Source: Acidobacteriota bacterium
Lineage (GTDB): Bacteria; Acidobacteriota; Terriglobia; Terriglobales; Acidobacteriaceae
DNA length: 64,000 bases
Reading direction: 5' to 3'
Assembly (NCBI GenBank): GCA_028872955.1
Contig: JAGWNX010000008.1
Coordinates: forward strand, 1-64,000
Part shown: piece by piece, positions 26,341-35,691 of the stretch
How positions within the stretch are numbered: position 1 is the stretch's first letter
How the letters are laid out: each line of letters starts with the position of its first letter
Made by a program: the position numbers and the translations under genes
The notes under the pieces: model-generated
The model's input: only the letters and a program-made list of their open reading frames with translations
Told to the model about the DNA's origin: nothing
Databases searched by the model: none

Positions 26341-27366
26341 ATGCCAACGATTACGACCGACGAGCAGCTTGAACAAGCCCTGATTACACCCTCCGCCGCA
26401 GACGTAGAGTTCGCGGCACGGCTCCAGGGCGACACCGTCGTGCTGGGCGCCGGCGGCAAGATGGGGCCTACCCTGGCCAAGCGCCTGCGGCTGGCGCTGC
26501 AGAAGGCTGGAGTCAGCAGGCGGGTGCTGGCCGTCTCGCGGTTTGAGTCCTCCACCGCGCGGCAGGAGTTAGACGCGGCGGGCGTCGAGACCATTGCCGC
26601 AGACCTGCTCGACCCGGCTGTCGTTCGCTCTCTGCCGCAGGTCGAGAATGTACTGTACCTCGCTGGCCGCAAGTTCGGCTCTGCGGCAGACCCCGAGCTG
26701 ACCTGGGCGATGAATGCGCTGGTGCCGGCCTGGGTGGCGGACCACTATCGCAGCGCGCGCATCGTTGCCTTCTCCACCGGCAACGTCTACCCCTTCGTCT
26801 CGCCGGCGCAGGGTGGTTCGCTGGAGTCCGATCAGCCCGCACCGCGCGGCGAGTATGCACAGTCCTGCCTGGCGCGCGAGCGCATCTTTCAGTACTACTC
26901 CAAGCGTCACGGCACACCCTGCCTCATCTACCGCCTGAACTACGCCATCGATCTGCGCTATGGCGTGCTGGTGGACATCGCGAGTCAGGTACTCGCAGGC
27001 CAGCCTGTTGACGTCTCGGTGCCGGCCGTCAACGTGCTCTGGCAAGGCGACGCCAACTCCTACGCGATGCGCTCGCTCGAGCTATGCGAGTCGCCGGCGC
27101 GCATCCTCAACGTCACCGGACCGGAGACAGTCTCCGTGCAACGTGCGGCTGCGTTCTTTGCGGAACGCTTCGGCTACGAACTGAAACTCAAAGGCGAACC
27201 TGGCCCGCTTGCGCTGCTCAACGATGCAAGCGCCTGCCATGCCGCGCTCGGTTATCCCTCCATGTCAGCCTCCACGCTGATGGAGGCCGTAGCCGTGTGG
27301 GTGCAGAGCGGCGGCACACTGCTGAATAAAGCAACGAAATTTCAAGTCACGGACGGGAAGTTCTAA
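26341..27366 (+). CDS. Extended SDR (NAD-dependent epimerase/dehydratase-like), atypical active site
   Basis: 341-residue Rossmann-fold protein. The dinucleotide motif VLGAGGKMG is at about residues 36-44 and FSTGNVYPF lies where epimerases carry the catalytic Ser/Thr. The expected YxxxK reads YAQSC, so the catalytic lysine is replaced by Cys. It may therefore be a non-redox binding protein or use different chemistry. It is the first gene of a five-or-more-gene operon and overlaps the DapA-like gene by one base (TAATG). The start has a poor ribosome-binding site but is fixed by the operator-to-start spacing shared with the receptor gene. Confidence 0.75.
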   Translation: MPTITTDEQLEQALITPSAADVEFAARLQGDTVVLGAGGKMGPTLAKRLRLALQKAGVSRRVLAVSRFESSTARQELDAAGVETIAADLLDPAVVRSLPQVENVLYLAGRKFGSAADPELTWAMNALVPAWVADHYRSARIVAFSTGNVYPFVSPAQGGSLESDQPAPRGEYAQSCLARERIFQYYSKRHGTPCLIYRLNYAIDLRYGVLVDIASQVLAGQPVDVSVPAVNVLWQGDANSYAMRSLELCESPARILNVTGPETVSVQRAAAFFAERFGYELKLKGEPGPLALLNDASACHAALGYPSMSASTLMEAVAVWVQSGGTLLNKATKFQVTDGKF

Positions 27367-28418
27367 TGCCTGGCACAATGGTGGGCTTTCGCAATCTACT
27401 GCAGCAAGGGCTCGTCATCCCGGCCCATCCGCTGGCGCTGACTGAAGACCGCAAGATGGATGAGCGTCGTCAACGCGCGCTTACCCGCTACTACTGCGAG
27501 GCCGGCAGTGGTGGTGTGGCCGTCGGCGTTCACACGACGCAGTTCAACATCCGCGATGCAAACGTTGGCCTCTTTGAGCCGGTGCTGGAGCTGGCACTGG
27601 AAGAGGTGCACGCGTTTGAGGCGCGTTCAGGCAAGACGCTGGCCAAGATCGGCGGCGTCTGCGGCGATACGCGCCAGGCCGTTCGCGAAGCGGAGACGTT
27701 GCACAGGCTGGGCTACGATGGCGGGCTACTCAGCCTGGCTGCGCTCAACAACGCCACGAATGACGAGCTGATCGCGCACTGCCGGACGGTCGGCGAATCG
27801 ATCCCGCTCATCGGCTTCTATCTGCAGCCTGCCGTGGGCGGTCGCCCGCTCAACGCGGAGTTCTGGGAGCGCTTTGTCGAGATCGAATCCGTGGTCGCCA
27901 TCAAAGTAGCCTCCTTTGACCGATACCAGACCATGGAGGTTCTGCGCGCGGTGGCGCACAGCGATCGCGGCGCGGAGATCGCCCTCTACACCGGGAACGA
28001 CGACAACATTGTCGCTGACCTGCTTACTGAGTTCCGCTTCGGCGACCGCACTGCGCACTTCGTTGGCGGCCTGCTGGGCCAGTGGGCGGTGTGGACGTCG
28101 CGCGCGGTGGAGCTGTTGCACTCCGTGCAGGACGCCAAACGCAACTGCGCTCGACTGGATACCGTGCTCGCTCGAGGCGCTGAGATCACCGACGCGAATG
28201 CGGCCATCTTTGACGCTCGCCATGAGTTCCACGGCTGCATCTCCGGCATCCATGAGGTGTTGCGACGGCAGGGACTGCTGGCGGGCCGCTGGTGTCTCGA
28301 TCCGCATGAGAGCCTCTCTCCGGGACAGCTGCAGGAGATAGAACGCGTCTACGCCGCTTATCCTGAGTTGAACGACGACGCCTTCGTAGCCGAGAATCTC
28401 GATCGCTGGCTGTCGTAA
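27366..28418 (+). CDS. DapA/NAL-superfamily aldolase-like protein
   Basis: 350-residue class I aldolase-type TIM barrel, longer than DapA (about 290). The Schiff-base lysine is K180 in VVAIKVASFD, with the fold partner Tyr in GFYLQP. The usual GTTGE segment for the keto-acid carboxylate is changed to GVHTTQF, so it should not be called DapA or NanA. It probably cleaves or dehydrates a keto acid from the glycan being degraded. Coupled to the preceding epimerase gene and followed by a nitrilase-type gene. Confidence 0.75.
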   Translation: MPGTMVGFRNLLQQGLVIPAHPLALTEDRKMDERRQRALTRYYCEAGSGGVAVGVHTTQFNIRDANVGLFEPVLELALEEVHAFEARSGKTLAKIGGVCGDTRQAVREAETLHRLGYDGGLLSLAALNNATNDELIAHCRTVGESIPLIGFYLQPAVGGRPLNAEFWERFVEIESVVAIKVASFDRYQTMEVLRAVAHSDRGAEIALYTGNDDNIVADLLTEFRFGDRTAHFVGGLLGQWAVWTSRAVELLHSVQDAKRNCARLDTVLARGAEITDANAAIFDARHEFHGCISGIHEVLRRQGLLAGRWCLDPHESLSPGQLQEIERVYAAYPELNDDAFVAENLDRWLS

Positions 28419-28448
28419 ACGGACCAACCAACAGGAGGACGCCACGCC

Positions 28449-29375
28449 GTGCAGGAGAAGACCATTGCCGCAGTCGCACTCCGCGATGGCACCTATGATT
28501 CCGCTGAGCAGACGCTGGCGGAGGCACAGCGGCTGGTTGAGCAGGCGGGCTCACAGGGAGCGGATCTCGTCGTCCTGCCGGAGACAATCAACCTTCTGCA
28601 TCGCCGCGACCCGGCCACACCACTCGAAGCAGCAGCCTGGGAGAATTGGCAGCAGCCCACGGAGGCTCTGCGAGCGGCGGCGGTCCGCGCAAACGTCGCG
28701 CTGGTGCTGCCGTTACTGGTGCGCGATGCGCAAGGACTAGCCAACCGCTTCTACCTGCTGCATCGCGATGGCTCCCTCGCGGGTAGCTATCAGAAGCGCA
28801 TCCCATCCACGGGCGAGGTTGCATGCGGCGTAGTGCCGGGCGCACCAGCCCCGTTGCAGTGGGAGGGTCTGAAGCTGGGCGGCGGCATCTGCGTCGATCT
28901 CTACTATCCGCAGGCTGTCTTTGATCCGCAGGCGGCCGTGGGTGTCGATGCGTTTCTTTTGCCGAGCATGACGCCCGGCGGCTCCCTGCTGCAGGCGTAT
29001 GCCGTCGCCTACGGCGTGCCGTTCGTGCTCGCCTACTCCCCCTGGAGCCGCATCCTTGACCGCGATGGGCGCGAGTTGGCCGCCGGCGGCTATCGCAGTG
29101 AGACGCTACGGGCGGGCTACGGCTCGCCAATCGTGCAGGCGACGATCAACTTCGATGCCATCACGCTCTTCGCTGACTTCAATCAGGAGAAGCTCGCCGC
29201 CGTGCAACGTCACTATGGCCGCGATGTGCGCATTCGCTTCGACCAGCCCAACTGCATCTTCTACCTTGAGTCCCGCTCCGAGCAGATCACCGTCGCTGAG
29301 ATCATGCGCGAGTTTGGGCTCGTTTCGCGGCGCGATTACTTTGCCCAGCTTGGCCCCTTGCCACTGCGGCCCTGA
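28449..29375 (+). CDS. Carbon-nitrogen hydrolase (nitrilase superfamily)
   Basis: 308-residue cytoplasmic amidohydrolase with the complete nitrilase-superfamily triad: E45 in LPETIN, K116 in YQKRIP and C148 in GGICVDLYYP. It would hydrolyse a C-N bond in an amide, nitrile or N-carbamoyl compound; the substrate cannot be told. Its place between an aldolase-like and an oxidoreductase gene suggests deamidation of a pathway intermediate. The GTG start is supported by GGAGG about 10 bp upstream. Confidence 0.82.
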   Translation: MQEKTIAAVALRDGTYDSAEQTLAEAQRLVEQAGSQGADLVVLPETINLLHRRDPATPLEAAAWENWQQPTEALRAAAVRANVALVLPLLVRDAQGLANRFYLLHRDGSLAGSYQKRIPSTGEVACGVVPGAPAPLQWEGLKLGGGICVDLYYPQAVFDPQAAVGVDAFLLPSMTPGGSLLQAYAVAYGVPFVLAYSPWSRILDRDGRELAAGGYRSETLRAGYGSPIVQATINFDAITLFADFNQEKLAAVQRHYGRDVRIRFDQPNCIFYLESRSEQITVAEIMREFGLVSRRDYFAQLGPLPLRP

Positions 29376-29389
29376 CGACAGGAGACTCT

Positions 29390-30580
29390 ATGCCTCTGCC
29401 CACGCACAGCACGCCGCTTCGCTTTGCCGTCATCGGCTGCGGGGCCGTGGCTCGCGCACAGCACATTCCTAACATCGCCGCCTCCTCGCGCATGGAGCTG
29501 CACACCTGCGTTGATCTGGACGACGCAGTGCTGGCCGAGTGTCGTGATCGCTACGCGGCGCTGCACGTCACACACGATTGGCACGCTGCCGTCGCTGATC
29601 CGGAGGTAGACGCGATCTGCCTGGCGACGACCGAGCGACTACGATTGCCGGTTATCCAGGCTGCAGCCGAAGCAGGCAAGGCTGTCTACGTGGAGAAGCC
29701 GCTCGCCACAACGCTCACAGAGATGTACAGCATCCGCGAGGTGGTACGCACCTCTGGGATCGCCTTCTGCGTCGGGCACAACCGTCGCGCCAGCCCGGCG
29801 ATGCTGGCCGCGCATGCCATCTTTCGCGAGCACATGGAGCGTCCGCAACATGCAGCGTGGCGATGGCAGCGTGAGGCAACCCTGCCACCACTGCCAGACG
29901 ACGGCGTGCCCTCCATCGCCGTGCGCATCAACGACGATTGGCACAGCTGGAAGGGATGGGTCTTCGATAAGACGCAGGCACCGCACGGCCCCATGCTGTT
30001 TGAGATGACGCACTTCACCGACGTCTGCAACTGGTTTCTGGAGGACGAGCCAGAGGAGGTGACGGCCGTTGCGAGCGGTATGTTGAATGAGGCTGTCATC
30101 GTTCGTTATCGCTCTGGCGCGCTTGCAACCATTCTGCTGGCCAACAACGGCACCTTCGCGTATTGCAAGGAGCTGTACGAGATGATGGGCAACGGTGGCT
30201 ACCTCGCAATCGATCACATGCTGGAGGTGCGTACCGCCGGCATCGGAGGTGCACCGGACCGCATCGTCTTCCCCATGATCGACGACAAGCATCCGCAGAT
30301 CGGCGCGGAGGGCGGCGTGACCGGCTGGCTGGCAAAGAAGCGCGCTGCCTGCGCCGAGGCCGCGCTGGCGCAGGATCCACTGCTGCAGTTCACCGCAGAG
30401 CCGGACAAAGGTCACGCACACGCGTTGGAGCGCTTCGTCGATCAGATCCTCGGTGGACCAGAGGTCTGCGGAGTGGACGCCGCGGTGCTCGCCACGGAGG
30501 TTGCCTTTGCCGCCATCCACTCCGCGGAACAGCGGCGGCCCGTCACGCTGGCTGAGATACGCGCGGGAGGCCAGCGTTGA
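29390..30580 (+). CDS. Gfo/Idh/MocA-family oxidoreductase
   Basis: 396-residue NAD(P)-binding oxidoreductase. GCGAVARAQH follows a beta strand at about residues 18-27, the EKP motif (VEKPLATT) is near 102, and the C-terminal substrate domain contains HGPMLFEMTHFTDVCNWF. Second member of the family in the locus; it shares only family-level motifs with that at 16.0 kb. Likely acts on a sugar or sugar amide of the pathway. AGGAGA precedes the ATG, and the stop overlaps the GH92 start (TGATG). Confidence 0.82.
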   Translation: MPLPTHSTPLRFAVIGCGAVARAQHIPNIAASSRMELHTCVDLDDAVLAECRDRYAALHVTHDWHAAVADPEVDAICLATTERLRLPVIQAAAEAGKAVYVEKPLATTLTEMYSIREVVRTSGIAFCVGHNRRASPAMLAAHAIFREHMERPQHAAWRWQREATLPPLPDDGVPSIAVRINDDWHSWKGWVFDKTQAPHGPMLFEMTHFTDVCNWFLEDEPEEVTAVASGMLNEAVIVRYRSGALATILLANNGTFAYCKELYEMMGNGGYLAIDHMLEVRTAGIGGAPDRIVFPMIDDKHPQIGAEGGVTGWLAKKRAACAEAALAQDPLLQFTAEPDKGHAHALERFVDQILGGPEVCGVDAAVLATEVAFAAIHSAEQRRPVTLAEIRAGGQR

Positions 30581-32874
30581 TGCGCCGTGCCATCGTCGCT
30601 CTGCTGCTTGTGCTGCCACTTCAGGCGCAGTCCGCACATCCGGCAGGGCCCTTCGCGCACACGCTTGCTGGCCCTGTCGCCAGTGTTGATCCGATGATCG
30701 GTGTGGGCGGCGATCCCGACGACGGCATCAACCTCTTCCCTGGCGCGGCCGCGCCCTTCGGCATGGTGCAGCTCAGCCCGGAGACGGAGGACAAGGGCCT
30801 GGGCTACCACTCCATTCAGAAGTGGCTGAAGGGCTTCAGCATGACCCACATGAGTGGCCCCGGCTGCGCGAACGAAGGCGAGGTCTTCTTCACCGCGACG
30901 ACCGGGCCCGTCGTGACGCAGGCAAACGACTACCAGACTCCCTACGCGCACACCCAGGAGACAGCCGAAGCGGGCTACTACGCGGTACAGCTGCTGCAGT
31001 GGAAGATACTTGCCGAGCTAACTGCAACACCACACACGGGCGTTGCGCGCTTTCGCTTTCCGGCTGGCACACCGGGCAATATCCTCGTCCCCATCAGCCA
31101 CACGCTCAACCAGACCGAGAGCGCCCAGATTCGCATCGTAGGCAGCGACCGCATCGAAGGCTTCGTCGAAGACCACGCATTCTGCAATAAGCCGGGCACG
31201 TACAAGGTCTACTTCGTCATGACCTTCGACCAGCCATTCACGACCCATGGTACGTGGACAGGCGACGAGTACGGCGGCCACGGCACACTCGCGCCCGGGG
31301 CCCGCACTGCCGCGCAGAGCACACATGATCACACCACAGGCGCATGGGTGATGTGGCCGGCGCAGAACGAAGCACACTCAGTCACCGCGCGCATCGGCAT
31401 CTCCTATGTGGACATCGCCGGCGCAGAGAATAACCTGCGTGCGGAGGCCGCAGGACATGACTTCGACTCGGTTCGCCGAGAGACGCAGCAACAATGGAAC
31501 AAGGAACTCGGCAAGATCGAGATCACCGGCGGCACTTCGAGACAGCGTCGCATCTTCTACACGGCGCTGTACCATAGCCAGCTGGCGCCTAGCCTCTTCA
31601 GTGATGCCGATGGGCGCTACCTGGGCTTTGACCAGCGCGTGCACACCATCGCCGATGGCCACCAAGTGTACACAAACATCTCCGGCTGGGACGTCTATCG
31701 CACGCAGTTTCCGCTGCTGGCGATGATCCAGCCGGCGCGCGCGCAGGACATCGCGCAGTCGATTGTGCTGATGTATGAGCAAGGCGGCTGGATCGACCGA
31801 TGGCCGCAGATCAACCTCTACACCAACGATATGATCGGCAGTCCGCTGACCATCATGCTCTCCACCGCGTGGCTCGATGGCCTGCATGGCTTTGACATGG
31901 ACACGGCATGGGAGGGCATGCTGAAAGACGCCACGCAGGCACCCCCCGCCGGCAAGCCCTACCTCGGTGAAGAAGGCATCGAGTGGATCAATCAACTCCA
32001 CTACCTGCCCTCGGACAAGGTGACGTACGGCTCGGTCGCAAAGACGCTGGAGTACTGCCTGGCCTATGCCGCACTGTCGCGTCTTGCCACGGACCTGCAT
32101 AAGGGTCCGGAGGCCGGCACCCTGGCGGCGCGCTCCCTGTCCTATCGCAACGTGTTTGATCCGGAGACCGGCTTCTTCCGTCCACGCCGGTCCGATGGCA
32201 GCTGGGAACCAGCGTTCAATCCTGCACAGGATGGTCACGGCTTCGTCGAAGGCACGGGCTGGCACTACATGTCGTTTGCACCCGCAGACATGTCCTGGCT
32301 GGTCGCGTCCATGGGACAGGCCCGCTTCAACCAGCGCATGGATGCGTTCTTCGACTACCCTGTGCCCGGCTGGTATGCGCAGTTCTACAATCCGCTCAAC
32401 GAGACAGACTTTCAGGCACCGTATGCCTTTCACTTCGCCGGGCGTCCATGGCGATCACAGCAGGTGGTGCGGCGTATACTGCGCGAGAACTATCTCGACA
32501 CACCGGACGGCATTCCCGGCAATGATGATCTCGGAGCGACCTCTGCGTGGGCCGTGCTCAGCATGATGGGCTTGTATAGCGTCGATCCGACGAGCCTCGC
32601 GTATGAACTGGTCGCGCCCTCGTTCCCGCGCATAGTGGTGCATCTTGATGCGCCTTACCCTGCAAAGACCTTCACCCTCACGACGACAGGCAGCACAGCC
32701 TCAACGCCTTACATCCACAGCGTCCGCATCAACGGCCGCATCCACACGCAGAACTGGCTCGGGTTTGACGACATCCGCCGGGGCAGCACCGTTGCCTTCA
32801 CACTACGCGATACGCCGGACGAAAGCTGGGGCACACACCCTGAAGATGCGCCTCCGTCCATCAGCCGACACTAA
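30580..32874 (+). CDS. Secreted GH92-family glycosidase (alpha-mannosidase-like)
   Basis: 764-residue protein with a Sec signal peptide (VALLLVLPLQAQSA). The GH92 N-terminal beta domain begins with VDPMIGVGGDPDDGINLFPGA, followed by the catalytic (alpha/alpha)6 domain with SGWDVYRTQFPLL and the conserved GNDDLG (D649, D650), where the calcium-dependent general base lies. GH92 enzymes are exo-acting alpha-mannosidases that often attack N-glycans or mannose-1-phosphate linkages. The ATG at 30580 overlaps the previous stop; a TTG one codon upstream is the only alternative. Confidence 0.88.
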   Translation: MRRAIVALLLVLPLQAQSAHPAGPFAHTLAGPVASVDPMIGVGGDPDDGINLFPGAAAPFGMVQLSPETEDKGLGYHSIQKWLKGFSMTHMSGPGCANEGEVFFTATTGPVVTQANDYQTPYAHTQETAEAGYYAVQLLQWKILAELTATPHTGVARFRFPAGTPGNILVPISHTLNQTESAQIRIVGSDRIEGFVEDHAFCNKPGTYKVYFVMTFDQPFTTHGTWTGDEYGGHGTLAPGARTAAQSTHDHTTGAWVMWPAQNEAHSVTARIGISYVDIAGAENNLRAEAAGHDFDSVRRETQQQWNKELGKIEITGGTSRQRRIFYTALYHSQLAPSLFSDADGRYLGFDQRVHTIADGHQVYTNISGWDVYRTQFPLLAMIQPARAQDIAQSIVLMYEQGGWIDRWPQINLYTNDMIGSPLTIMLSTAWLDGLHGFDMDTAWEGMLKDATQAPPAGKPYLGEEGIEWINQLHYLPSDKVTYGSVAKTLEYCLAYAALSRLATDLHKGPEAGTLAARSLSYRNVFDPETGFFRPRRSDGSWEPAFNPAQDGHGFVEGTGWHYMSFAPADMSWLVASMGQARFNQRMDAFFDYPVPGWYAQFYNPLNETDFQAPYAFHFAGRPWRSQQVVRRILRENYLDTPDGIPGNDDLGATSAWAVLSMMGLYSVDPTSLAYELVAPSFPRIVVHLDAPYPAKTFTLTTTGSTASTPYIHSVRINGRIHTQNWLGFDDIRRGSTVAFTLRDTPDESWGTHPEDAPPSISRH

Positions 32875-32904
32875 CCCCGCGCGCGGGAGAAAGGCCACAC
32901 ACCC

Positions 32905-35664
32905 TTGCTACGTCGCACCTTCATGAAGCTTGCCAGCCTGAGCACCACGCATCGCGCCATGCAGCGTGTGCTGCCACTCGCAGAGGCGGCGACGACCGCC
33001 ACCGGCAGCACAACCACCTTCGGCTCCGGCGTCTTCGGCCGCTGGCAGACCGATGCCTTCGGCCTCAACGCGTATGCGTACACCTGCGACCAGACTCGCG
33101 ACCCACGCGCCGTGCAGGCAGTCAACCAGGCATGGCGCTCCAACACCGACCACATCCATCAGTTCGGGAACGATCGCGTCGTCGCCGTGGCGTCGAACTA
33201 TGGCTACGTGCAGCTGCGACAGGATGAAGGCAGTCCGAAGTTTCTCAACGACTACTTCCCCGCCGCCAATCAGTTCGGAGGTGGGCTCGGATATCTGGTG
33301 CACGAAGGAAGCGTCACCGGCACGCACTTTCCCGCGGCCGGTGCCGCCTCCTTCGAGCGCACCTTCGGCACGGGCTACTTTCGCAAGCAACTGCGCTCGG
33401 GCAGCTTTGAGGTCGATCAATCCATCCTGGCGCCCTTCGGAGACGATCCCGTTCTCCTCTCGCAGGTCACGATCACCAACCACAGCGCACAGCGGCAACA
33501 TGCGCGCTGGATTGAGGTCTGGGGTGCGCAGCCGTACCAGTTCTCCTATCGCTCGCTGATGGAGGGCTCCGTCACCAGCAACGCGGATGCAACACCGCAG
33601 CTGCGTCGCGACCTCAGCCGGCGGTTCGAGCCGCTCAGTCAACAGCTGCCCGGTCAGGCGGGCCTGCGTCTACGCTACAAATTTCTGGGCCGCTCGCCAG
33701 AGGAAGAGGCGCTCTGGCAGAAGCTGCAGGAGTCGCTGGCGCGCGATCCGCACGGCTACTTCGGGGGCCCAGTGCCTCCGCTCGCTGCGGGTGCGAGCAT
33801 GGACGATCTCGCCCCCCCGGAGACATTCCTCGCCTCGTTGGATGGTCCCATTTCCGGCTTTTCGACAGACGCAGCCAGCTTCTTCGGGGGCAATCCGCAG
33901 GTCCCCGCGGGCGCGCGGGTGCCACTGGAAGATACGCTTGATTCCAAGGGCACTCCGGCCCTGCTGCTTGAACGTGCCCTTGAGCTTGCACCGCATGAGA
34001 GCCGCACACTCACGTTCCTCTACGGCTATCTTCCCGAGGGCTTCACACTGGAGTCACTCGTCGCGAAGTACAAGCAGAGACAGGCATCCGCGCTCGCAGA
34101 CTCCAGCGCGAAGTGGCGCGCCAATACGATTCGCTTTCGCGTAGACAGCGCACCCTGGGTGGAGCGCGAGATCGCGTGGAATGCCGGATACGTTCGCAGC
34201 GGCTTCACCTATGACAGCTTCTTCCGCGAGCACATCCTGTCGCAGGGTGCGGGCTACCAGTACCTCGCAGGCCTGCAAGGTGCAGCGCGCGATCCGCTGC
34301 AGCATGCACTGCCACTCATCTTCACGGACCCGGCACTCGTGCGCGGCATCCTGCGCTACACCTTGCGAGAGATTCAGCTCGATGGCTCTCTTCCCTATGG
34401 CATCGTCGGTGCAGGGGTGCCCATGCCGTGCCGATACCGCCCAAGCGATCTCCAGCTCTGGGTGCTGTGGCTCGCAACCGAGTACACCCTTGCGACGCGA
34501 GACATCGCCTTCCTCGACGAGCACCTGGCCACGTATCCACCCAACGCGCAGCCAGCCGACACACACACGATTCGCGAGCTGCTGGCACGGTGCTTCCAGC
34601 ACATCACAGAGACCATTGGCACAGGCCAGCACGGTCTGCAGCGGATGTTGAACGGCGACTGGAACGACAGCATCGTCGTCAACCGGCTGACTCCCGAGCA
34701 GGTCGCGGAGACCGTCGCACATGGGGAAAGCGTCCTCAACGCGGCAATGGCTGCGTGGGTCTTTGACGACTATGCGCGCCTGCTCGACACGCTGGGGGAT
34801 GCCGCACTTGCCGCGAAGGCTCGCAGCAAGGCAGAGGCTCAGCGCACAGCCGTGCGTGCGCAGTGGAACGGTCGCTGGTTCCGCCGCGCGTGGATGGGTG
34901 ACAAACTTGGTTGGTGCGGCGAAGAGCAGCTATGGCTGGAACCACAGCCGTGGGCGCTGCTCGGGGGCTGTGCCACTGGTGAGCAAACGTCGACGCTACT
35001 CCACAGCATCAACACGATGGCGCGCAAGCCATCGCCGATTGGCGCAATGCTGCAGAGCCCACCCGACCCGACGATGAAAGACGCGCCCGGCACCGGCACC
35101 AACGGTGGCATCTTCGCGGCGATTAACGCAACTCTCATCTGGGCACTCGCAGAGCAAGACGACGAGCTTGCGTGGGACGAGTGGAAGAAGAACACCTTTG
35201 CCGTGCACGCGGACCTGTATCCCGAGATGTGGTTCGGCATCTGGAGCGGCCCGGATGCTTACGACTCCATCTTCGCGAAACACCCGGGGGCAACGGCACC
35301 AGACTTCCCTGTGCTCAACATGCACTCGCACGCCTGGCCTGTCTACACCGCAACCAAACTGCTCGGGCTGGACTTCAATCAGCATGGCCTTCGTCTGCGC
35401 CCCGTCCTGCCAGAGCGCAGCTACGAGTTCAGCTCCCCCCTCTTCGGGCTGCGCAAGTCAGCACCGGGCCGCTACTCCGGCTGGTACGCACCCAGCCAGG
35501 CAGGCCGCTGGACCATCACGCTGGAGCTGCCCCCCACGGAGCTTGCCACAGGAAAGCGCCTGCGCGTGAATGGCGCGATGGTATCGCCTGCACTCTCCGG
35601 CCAGGTGCTGAGCTTCTCCGGCGAAAGCCAGCAGAATCAGCCACTGCGCTGGGAGCTCGTTTGA
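32905..35664 (+). CDS. GH94/GH36-like glycosyl hydrolase or phosphorylase with Tat-like N-terminus
   Basis: 919 residues. A beta-sandwich N-terminal domain (about 45-310) precedes an (alpha/alpha)6 domain typical of GH94-like proteins, with GDWNDS (D585-D588; the last Asp aligns with the catalytic acid of cellobiose phosphorylase) and the late PGTGTNGGIFAAIN. The N-terminus has an RRTFMK twin-arginine-like motif but only a weak hydrophobic stretch, so export is uncertain. The TTG at 32905 is favoured by GGAGAAAGG about 10 bp before it; ATG 32923 would remove the RR motif. The substrate is unknown. It follows the GH92 gene by 30 bp. Confidence 0.7.
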   Translation: MLRRTFMKLASLSTTHRAMQRVLPLAEAATTATGSTTTFGSGVFGRWQTDAFGLNAYAYTCDQTRDPRAVQAVNQAWRSNTDHIHQFGNDRVVAVASNYGYVQLRQDEGSPKFLNDYFPAANQFGGGLGYLVHEGSVTGTHFPAAGAASFERTFGTGYFRKQLRSGSFEVDQSILAPFGDDPVLLSQVTITNHSAQRQHARWIEVWGAQPYQFSYRSLMEGSVTSNADATPQLRRDLSRRFEPLSQQLPGQAGLRLRYKFLGRSPEEEALWQKLQESLARDPHGYFGGPVPPLAAGASMDDLAPPETFLASLDGPISGFSTDAASFFGGNPQVPAGARVPLEDTLDSKGTPALLLERALELAPHESRTLTFLYGYLPEGFTLESLVAKYKQRQASALADSSAKWRANTIRFRVDSAPWVEREIAWNAGYVRSGFTYDSFFREHILSQGAGYQYLAGLQGAARDPLQHALPLIFTDPALVRGILRYTLREIQLDGSLPYGIVGAGVPMPCRYRPSDLQLWVLWLATEYTLATRDIAFLDEHLATYPPNAQPADTHTIRELLARCFQHITETIGTGQHGLQRMLNGDWNDSIVVNRLTPEQVAETVAHGESVLNAAMAAWVFDDYARLLDTLGDAALAAKARSKAEAQRTAVRAQWNGRWFRRAWMGDKLGWCGEEQLWLEPQPWALLGGCATGEQTSTLLHSINTMARKPSPIGAMLQSPPDPTMKDAPGTGTNGGIFAAINATLIWALAEQDDELAWDEWKKNTFAVHADLYPEMWFGIWSGPDAYDSIFAKHPGATAPDFPVLNMHSHAWPVYTATKLLGLDFNQHGLRLRPVLPERSYEFSSPLFGLRKSAPGRYSGWYAPSQAGRWTITLELPPTELATGKRLRVNGAMVSPALSGQVLSFSGESQQNQPLRWELV

Positions 35665-35691
35665 TCCATTAGATCCGTAAGGGAGATGTGC

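Noticed and set aside
27366-28418. N-acetylneuraminate lyase (nanA)
   Set aside because: Nag genes nearby make it tempting, but the GTTGE-type motif is absent and no NanE epimerase or sialidase is present.
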